NCBI GenBank assembly: GCA_037447655.1
Contig: JBBHKE010000960.1
Location: 1-64,000, forward strand
Length of the DNA stretch: 64,000 nt
Direction of reading: 5' to 3'
DNA from: Zygnema cylindricum
Lineage: Eukaryota; Streptophyta; Zygnematophyceae; Zygnematales; Zygnemataceae
Shown: piece after piece, positions 57,550 through 64,000 of the stretch
Position numbering within the stretch: the first letter of the stretch is position 1
How the letters are laid out: each line of letters opens with the position of its first letter
Notes under the pieces: generated by a model
The model's database searches: none
What the model saw: the letters and a program-made list of their open reading frames with translations, nothing else
What the model was told of the DNA's origin: nothing
Position numbers and translations under genes: made by a program

Positions 57550-57650
57550 AACTCAGTGGTAACTTATGGGGTAACTCAGTGGTAGCTTAGTGATAGCTCA
57601 GTGGTAGCTTAGTGATAGCTCAATGGTAGCTTGACAGATTAGTTCTAGCT
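57550..57650. repeat. TAGCTCAGTGG repeat in family B LTR
   Basis: About seven copies of (A/G)GTAGCT(C/T)AGTG at 12-14 bp spacing, alternating CTCAGTGGTA and CTTAGTGATA. The same array in the B2 LTR is at 58650-58762. Confidence 0.85.
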
Positions 57651-58030
57651 TGGTGGTTTAATGTACCTCTCAAGTACACTGGTGTTGCTAGTTCAACACA
57701 AGTATAAGACTTAGGACTCATAACATATTATGTATTCAGACTTCCAAGTAGTAAAACTGCAGACAATTTTTGGGAATCTTCTGAGTATTATATCTTGAGT
57801 GTTGTCGGGTCAATTGTGATGAAACTTTGGGAGTTATCACTCTTTATGCTACTCTATATTTTGATAGAGTTTTGTGTAGTTTGGATGCTTGTATAAGAAT
57901 TGGTGAGCACTTAAGAACAACTGTTTGGTGGGATTGTTGATAGCTTCTAAGAGTGTATCATGTCTACTTCTACTACTACTGTTGCTCCTCCACCTGCACT
58001 GGTGGTTGAAGAACAATAAGGGTTTTCCTA

Positions 58031-58410
58031 GGGGCTTCGTGTGAGCTGCCCATTCCGAGGACCTATGAAGGTCTCAGACTTGCAAGATATAGGCCCACCC
58101 TTTAGGTTGCCCATCTTTAGTGGAATTAGCTTCATATACTACGAAAGTATAATGACATTAGCTCTATGTGAAAAAAGGTTATGGGGAATAGTGAGTGGAC
58201 TGTTGAGGAATCCATCTAGTTTTGGCATCCCTCTAAAGTTTGGAGGAGAAGATTCACCAGTGATGTAGATCCATCTCCAACAGAGGAAACAAAGGAAGGG
58301 GAGGTGGTGGACAAAAGAAAGGAGAAAGAGATGATCACACCGATAGCAACCAGTTCAGCACTCATGTCACCTATTCCGAAAAACGAGGAGAATGATACTG
58401 ATACCTTGAA
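58031..58410 (+). pseudogene. Family A LTR tail plus gag fragment
   Basis: From GGCTTCGTGTGAGCTGCC the DNA follows a family A LTR end (GAGCTGC.TATTC....GGAC.ATG), with ATG at 58065 and LTR end CA at 58084. It continues into gag: QDIGPPFRLPIFSGISFIYY, ESIMTLALCEKRLWGIVSG. It ends where the family B LTR begins at 58412. This A fragment is thus trapped between two B LTRs. Confidence 0.75.
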
Positions 58411-58411
58411 C

Positions 58412-59620
58412 TGTTGTTTTTGGAAATCTTTCAGTCTCAGTAGACAGAGCAGCGTAGCTGCACAGCAGCGCAGCAACGCAAAAGTAGAGCAGCGTAGCAG
58501 CAGAGCAGCTTCTATGTAGATAGAGCAACGCAGCAGCGTAGCAGCTATGCTGCAACACATACATGACAATGCAGCTGCGGTCACTTTGGATATTATTCGG
58601 TACAGACAACGCAGCTGCGACTGATACCAATCAAGTCAACAGACCTCAACTTAGTGGGTAGCTCAGTGGTAACTCAATGGTAGCTTAGTGGTAGCTCAAT
58701 GGTAGCTTAGTGGTAACTCAGTGGTAGCTCACTGGTTCCTCAGTGGTAGCTTAGTATTAGCTTGGCAGCTTCATATACCTCTCAGGCACACTACACCGTG
58801 AATCGCTATTAGCGTACATGACGCTAATTGGGGTACCCCTTTTTTTGGGGCAAATTCTCAAATAGAATAAAGTACGCTAAATGTTTCTGAAGGTTATTTG
58901 AGGTATTCCGCTCAATACTGTTCATAACTGTAATATAGTGCCATTTTAAATAGTGTGGTGTACGGACTGCCATATTTGTACTATTCCGTACATTTTTAAA
59001 TTTAAAAGTACAGAAAATATAATAATATAAAATTGCGTAAATATTTTCCGGCATACGCAGATGTCAAAAAAACGCGACGTCGTACGATTTGAACAATTTC
59101 GTACATCTACATGTTTTAGTGTGGAAATATTATGTGCTGAAAATTTTTACAAAGCAGTTTACAAATTAGAGTACATGATAAATTAGTATCATGGTGTACC
59201 CGAAAAAACACAATTTACCGTAAAGTACGCTAATTGTTTCATTACGCTATATTTTTTATTACGCTAATAGTGATTCACGGTGTACTATTGCCGGTACAAC
59301 TTTAGTATAAGACTTAGGACTCAGAAAACATGAAATATCCAGACTTCCAAGTAGTAAAACTGCAAATAGTTTTTGAGAAACTTCTGATTATTATATCTTG
59401 AGTGTTGTCGGGTCAATTGTACTAAACTTTGGGAGTTGTCAATGTTTATGCTGCTCTATATTTTGATAGAGCTTTGTGAAGTTTGGATGCGTGTATAAGA
59501 TTTGGTGAGCACTTGTAAACAGCTGTTTGATATGATTTTTGATAGCTTCTGAGAGTGTATCATGTCTACTTTTACTACTACTACTACTCCTCCACGTGCA
59601 CCGGTGGTTGTAGAACAACA
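58412..59620 (+). mobile_element. Copia B2 5' LTR, with nested MITE
   Basis: Starts TGTTGTTTTTGG and ends GTAGAACAACA. Without the MITE it is about 718 bp, close to the 787-bp B1 LTR. Gag ATG at 59562 is 59 nt before the LTR end. The internal region begins AGTTATGGGCC at 59621. Confidence 0.85.
58794..59282. mobile_element. TA-flanked MITE inside B2 LTR
   Basis: Inverted ends CACCGTGAATCGCTATTAGC and its partner GCTAATAGTGATTCACGGTG, flanked by TA (58792-58793, 59283-59284). The B1 LTR shows the empty site at the same place (GTACACTGGTGTTGC versus GCACAC-TA-CTATTGCC). 489 bp, no coding capacity, same ends as the element at 11865-12080. Confidence 0.85.
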
Positions 59621-60280
59621 AGTTATGGGCCTGTCATCAAGAAATCCTATCATTTCCGGGGAAAAGTATGTTTACTAGGCGGATATGGTGGAGACACATT
59701 TTGAGAATGTCAATCTTTAGGATATGTTGGATGGGTCGCTGGATGAATCTAATCCGTCATGGTCTAAGAAAAATACGCAGGCTCGTTCTATTATGAACGA
59801 GCCTTATATCTGAGGACTTAGCTATGTCTAGGATAAAAATAAAAAAAACAATTGATATCTTGAAATCTCATAAAAATGATTATGAAAAGGCTAATGTCCA
59901 AGAAGAGCTTCTATTGGCTGGAAATTTTTTGGACTACAAGTACACTAGCCATACAATGGCTAAATATTCTAACAAATTCCGCATCCTTGTAGATGCACAT
60001 GCTTGTGGAGGTGGGGTGTTTCCTCTGTTTCAACAAGCAGCTTTGCTCATAAGGGGTCTCCCTCTTAGTATGAAAAGAGCATCTGACATGCTCAAACAAA
60101 AAGATAAAGCTAGCTGGACTTTACAGTTAACAATCAATATTTTACTAGAGGAGGAAGCCACATCCAATATTCTCAATGTTGAGCAGGTAGAGGCTTTTAA
60201 TTCAGACTTTGGGAGGAAAGGTCAGTTTAATCAGCAACGTTATGAGTTTAACTAGTTCAGACAGTTTAATCAGGGTGGGA
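59562..60280 (+). pseudogene. Copia B2 gag
   Basis: Starts in the LTR: MSTFTTTTTPPRAPVVVEQQ, then VMGLSSRNPIISGEKY, FENVNL, LDGSLDESNPSW. A long piece from 59824 reads VDAHACGGGVFPLFQQAALL and TLQLTINILLEEEATSNILN. The VMG residues are encoded by the primer-site sequence. Stops near 59675 and 59715 and a frameshift near 59815 interrupt it. Confidence 0.8.
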
Positions 60281-62288
60281 ATAGATAATCCACCGATACA
60301 TGTTTTTATTGTAGTGAGAGAGGTCATGGATACAAATTCTGTCCTAAACTTAAACAAGCTAACGATACATGTTTATACAGGCCGGGATGGTAACAAAGTC
60401 AGTTTTACAAAACCTTCACAGGGCCTACACCTCGTGGCAATGCATTGTTTTCAATTTTTTCATCACTCCAAGACGAGACTCTGCCATTTTCTGAGGAGGA
60501 CGACATGGATCTATTTGCTATTGCAGGAGCAATGGAGGGCACGAAGGACCCTGGATGGATAATGGATACAGGAGCGTCAGCCCACATGTGCTGGAATAAG
60601 GCAATCTTCAACAATATGAAAGCAACGCCGGAGAAAAATATTTATTATGCTTGTGGAATGAGTGTCCAGACTCGTGTTGAGGGTGATGTGTCCTTCCTAG
60701 TTGATGTAGATGGAACAGCAATTGAAAGGACTCTTCACAATGTCTTATATGTGCTTGACTTTAAGAAAAATCTGTTTTCTACGTCGTTGGTAGAGAGTAA
60801 AGGCTTTGAGGTTAATTTGAAAAATGGTTAGCAGGTTGTTAGCAAACATGGCAGGGTTGCGGTTACAGGTACTAGAGATAGTAGCAAGATGTACCGTATG
60901 GATATGGCTAATACCAAGGAGAATGATATTTTGTACTCCAGTGTTTTGCACTCACATGAGTTGTGGCATAAAAGACTAGGCCATTTAAACTTAATAGTTT
61001 GAGAAAAATGGTCTTTGCTGGCAAAATAGAGGGTGTATCAATCACGGATCAGCCGGTCAAAACATGTGATGGTTGCGCTTTAGGCAAAATCCACAGATTG
61101 TCATTTCCTAAAGAGTCGTAGCATCGGTCAACAAAACTTTTACAAAACATTAATTCGGATGTTTTTGGTCCTTTAAAGGTTCCATCTACCTGGGGGATGA
61201 AATATATGGTCACATTTACAGATGATTTTTACAGGTTTAGAAAAGTTTACTTCATGAAAGAAAAGAGCGAAGTGTTTTGGTCACTTCAAACACTATAAAA
61301 CATGTGTTGAAAAGCTTCATAATTTACCTATTTTGCAACTCAAATCGGACAATGGTGGTGAATAAACATCAAAGGAATTTGAAACCTTTTTACTCGAGGA
61401 GGGAATAAGTCATCAGTTGACTATTCCATATTCATCGGAACAAAATGGGGTGTCGGAGAGATTAAATAGAGTTCTCACGGAGAGCTTTAGGTCGATGCTT
61501 GTGGATAAAAATGTTATTCCAAAATTCTGGGTTGAGGCTCTCAATTGTGCAGTTTATATTAAAAATAGGATAGCTCAAGATCGGTAGACACTACTCCTTA
61601 CGAGATCTGTACAGGTAGCAAACCTGATGTTAGCCATTTCAAGGTCTTTGGTAGTCAATGCTTTATCTTGGATACGTCTACAGATAGATGGAAAATGGAA
61701 CCAAAGGGATTACCGGGTATTCTGTTAGGATATGATGATCACTCAAAAGGTTATAGAGTCTTCGTATTTGAGAGGCTGAAAAGAGTTGTAGCACGGAATA
61801 TTACTGTAAAGGATGAACTTGACTCCATATATTTATTTCAAAAGACAGAGCAACAAAAGCAGCAAAAAGTAAAGAAATATGTCAATTTAGATTGCATGCA
61901 AGAAATTGTCCCGCAGATGCAAAATTCTCCAGTAGTGACTCTGGAGTCTGCCTCTCTGCAAGTTCCTCAACAAGTTGAGTTCCAACAAGAACAACAACGA
62001 TCAATACACACATATCGCAACCAGCGCAATCAGCGCAATGCGCGGCATCCAACGATCTCAGCCTCTCAATTTCCGGGGGGAAGAAGATCCAGCAACCGCC
62101 TACAAGCAAGCTCTCACTTTGCCTACTCGAAAACCTCAGTGGAGCCCTTGACCATCCAAGAGGCCTTCTCATCACCTCAGTGGAATCACTGGATCGAGGC
62201 AGCAAATGACGAAATGAGGTCTATCATGGAGGCTCAAACATGGGAGCTTGTGGACCTTCCTCCGGACCGAAAAGCGATCGTCAGCTAA
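60281..62288 (+). pseudogene. Copia B2 zinc knuckle, protease, integrase
   Basis: Zinc knuckle CFYCSERGHGYKFC near 60300-60342 (C-x2-C-x4-H-x4-C), protease WIMDTGASAHMC near 60555-60590, GAG-pre-integrase LWHKRLGHLNL near 60962, integrase SDNGGE (near 61347, followed by a stop), SEQNGVSERLNRVLTESFRS, FWVEALNCAVYIKNRIAQD, then the C-terminal linker LPGILLGYDDHSKGYRVFVF to WELVDLPPDRKA. Several stops and frame changes. Confidence 0.9.
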
Positions 62289-63342
62289 TGGGTATTCAAG
62301 GTGAAGTTAAATCGCGATAACACCATTGAACACTATAAGGCCAGACTTGTGGCAAAGGGTTACAATCAAAAGGAAGGAATCAATTTTGAAGAAATATTTT
62401 CTCCGGTTGTCAGATTTTCGACAGTTAGGATTTTGCTGTCCCTACTTGTTATAGAAGATATGGAAATTCATTAGATGGATGTAAAGACGACCTTTTTGCA
62501 TGGAAAACTAGAAGAAACCATTTACATGCAGCGCCTGAAATGTATGGAGAATTAGGAAAAGAACACTTAGTATGCAAATTGTTAAAATCTTTGTACGGCC
62601 TAAAACAGGGCCCTATGCAATGGAGTTTGAAGCTTGATGAATTCTTAACTAGTCTAGGATTTCAAAGGAGAAGTTCTGATCACTCTATCTACGTTCTAAA
62701 GGGTGAAAATGGGATAGTGTATATAGCGGTGTATGTAAAAGATTTAGTATTAATTAGCAAATCAATGACTGAAATTAACAAAATCAAAACTGCTTTAAAC
62801 TCACGGTTCGAGATAAAAGACCTCGGTGAGGCAAAGTATATTTTGGGTTTCTAGGTAGAGAGGGACAAAAATAAGAAAGTAAAAAAATTAACTCAATAAG
62901 AGGCTATTGGAAACATGTTAGATGATAATGGAATACAAGAGGCAAAAGGATGTCTAACTCTAATGGAGTTTTTGCAGAAGTTAGAGGGAGAAGAGACAAA
63001 ACCGGGTGTCATTATTAGCGAGTATTTAGAGCCAGGGGAGAATGATCTTCTGTCACTAACACCTTATAGGAAGATAGTGGGAAGCTTAATATATTTCATG
63101 AAATATACCCGTCTTGACATTGTTGCAGTAGTTGGGGTATTGAGCAGAAGTATAGAGAATTCGAGAAAATCTGATTTTGATTCAGCAAGGAGTGTCTTAA
63201 GATATTTGGTAGGAACCAAAGACCTCAAACTCACACTAGGCGGAGGCGAAGTAAAACTGCAAACGTGGAGTGATGCAAGCTATGGTGACATGCCAAGCTG
63301 GAAGTCCACCACGCGATTTACTCTACAAATTGGGAACGGTGT
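62289..63342 (+). pseudogene. Copia B2 reverse transcriptase and partial RNase H
   Basis: [76 protein letters not shown] (YVDD changed to YVKD), then RNase H TWSDASYGDMPSWKSTTRF and LQIGNG. At about 63342 the sequence leaves the element, so the RNase H C-terminus and 3' LTR are absent. Confidence 0.9.
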
Positions 63343-64000
63343 CGTGCATGTGTCAAATAACATGAAGGTGCATGTAATATCATCAACTGTGCTCGACCTA
63401 AACTCAAATGATAGCGAGATATCATAAATGAAATAAAACAGAAAAGTATAAATGGATAAATACCGCAACTGGCAAGGTGGAAGAAAAAGAAAGGTCAACG
63501 ACTTATCAAGTTATGGTTAGCCAAATGATGACCAGATAACAAAACCGATCTATTCGATATGCTTCAAATGCCAGGCCACACCACTTTTTAGTCCAATCAA
63601 CTAATCAATCTCTAACTGGGCCTCGATGGCCAGATCTATCGAAAGCCGTATTACCAAAACCTTCTACCTTACAAACAACAGGACAAGGCCGAAGGGCCAG
63701 ATCTATAAAGGCAAATAACTTACTATCTAACCACTCCCAAGTGCAGATCTAAAGCGGCACAATCCACAAAGGTGCTAACCAATGCCTCCAACGGCAAGAT
63801 CTATGGAAGAAATCCCACTCCGGGCAAAGCAAACTCAGCCAAGGCCACTGAAGGCCAAATAGCAAGCAAGGAAAGCTCGAAAAATGCAATGCTCAATACA
63901 AGTGGATTAATACTAATCCACCCCAAACACGGTCCCTCTATACGATCAACCGACTATCTTAACACGCGCTTGTTCCCGCAAGGCATCGTGATACTTACAT
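63343..64000. repeat. Unclassified DNA with AGATCTAT repeats
   Basis: Begins near TGTGTCAAATAACATG, possibly the edge of another element. The word GGCCAGATCTAT(A/C) and variants recurs near 63629, 63695, 63742 and 63796 at 48-66 bp spacing. No coding frame recognised before the window ends. Confidence 0.4.

Larger units (their letters stand above)
57232..58018 (+). mobile_element. Copia B1 3' LTR
   Basis: Starts TGTTGTCTTTTTGG after the purine tract and ends GAAGAACAATA, aligned with the B2 LTR end GTAGAACAACA. It contains a GCAGCGCAGCTGCTATACAG repeat (57260-57415) and a TAGCTCAGTGG repeat (57550-57650). ATGTCTACTTCTACT, the gag start, lies 59 nt before the LTR end (ATG at 57960). Confidence 0.85.

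Noticed and set aside
58794-59282. CACTA-type transposon, because CACTACACC begins the left end
   Set aside because: The right end lacks the TAGTG complement, while TA flanks and the empty site in the B1 LTR support a TA-target element.

Overview
The window looks like nuclear DNA of a green plant, most likely a streptophyte. Evidence: the last exon of an AP-4 adaptor sigma subunit with plant-like residues, a leucine-rich-repeat (LRR) gene whose LRRs sit on 72-nt exons as in plant LRR receptor genes, a hydroxyproline-rich (extensin-like) coding exon, and many Ty1/copia elements. Gene density is very low, introns are long, and microsatellites and nested transposons are abundant. A charophyte alga or bryophyte fits better than a compact angiosperm genome, but the species cannot be fixed from sequence alone. 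No prokaryotic operon, CRISPR array, rRNA or intact tRNA gene was seen.

Layout. 1-5.6 kb: CT/TA microsatellite intron and terminal exon of AP-4 sigma (657-791), an antisense LINE remnant (1.96-2.5 kb), several simple repeats, a candidate orphan exon (4554-4651). 5.6-7.1 kb: 3' end of a copia element with its LTR. 7.1-17 kb: AT-rich intergenic DNA with an old tandem duplication and a cluster of non-autonomous DNA transposons: a TA-flanked MITE (11.9 kb), a 1.8-kb long-inverted-repeat element holding two further inverted-repeat elements (12.6-14.4 kb), a MULE-like element with a 10-bp target duplication (14.65-15.33 kb) and a Harbinger-like element with TTA duplications (16.0-16.8 kb). 17.6-27.3 kb: the main gene of the window, at least ten exons whose splice phases agree: signal peptide, LRR N-terminal cap, six one-exon LRRs, a Cys-rich/EGF-like exon, then a 1.7-kb proline-rich exon made of 33-bp and 87-bp tandem repeats. 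27.3-31.6 kb: non-coding and decayed retroelement gag-like DNA with one CCHC zinc knuckle. 31.6-64 kb: almost entirely nested Ty1/copia elements of two families, called A and B here, with solo LTRs inserted into older copies.

The most unusual signal is at the LTR/internal junction of both copia families. No standard primer site complementary to a tRNA 3' end follows the LTR. Instead the internal region starts with (A/G)GTTATGGGCC, the complement of the anticodon arm of initiator tRNA-Met, as in the half-tRNA primer of Drosophila copia. The site lies inside the gag reading frame, whose ATG is within the LTR itself: exactly 20 nt from the LTR end in seven of nine family A ends seen here (the other two have ATA), and 59 nt in family B, which is the same phase. 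Family A LTRs also carry an antisense tRNA-like module with A-box and B-box matches. All copia copies seen are broken by stops, frameshifts, truncations or nested insertions.
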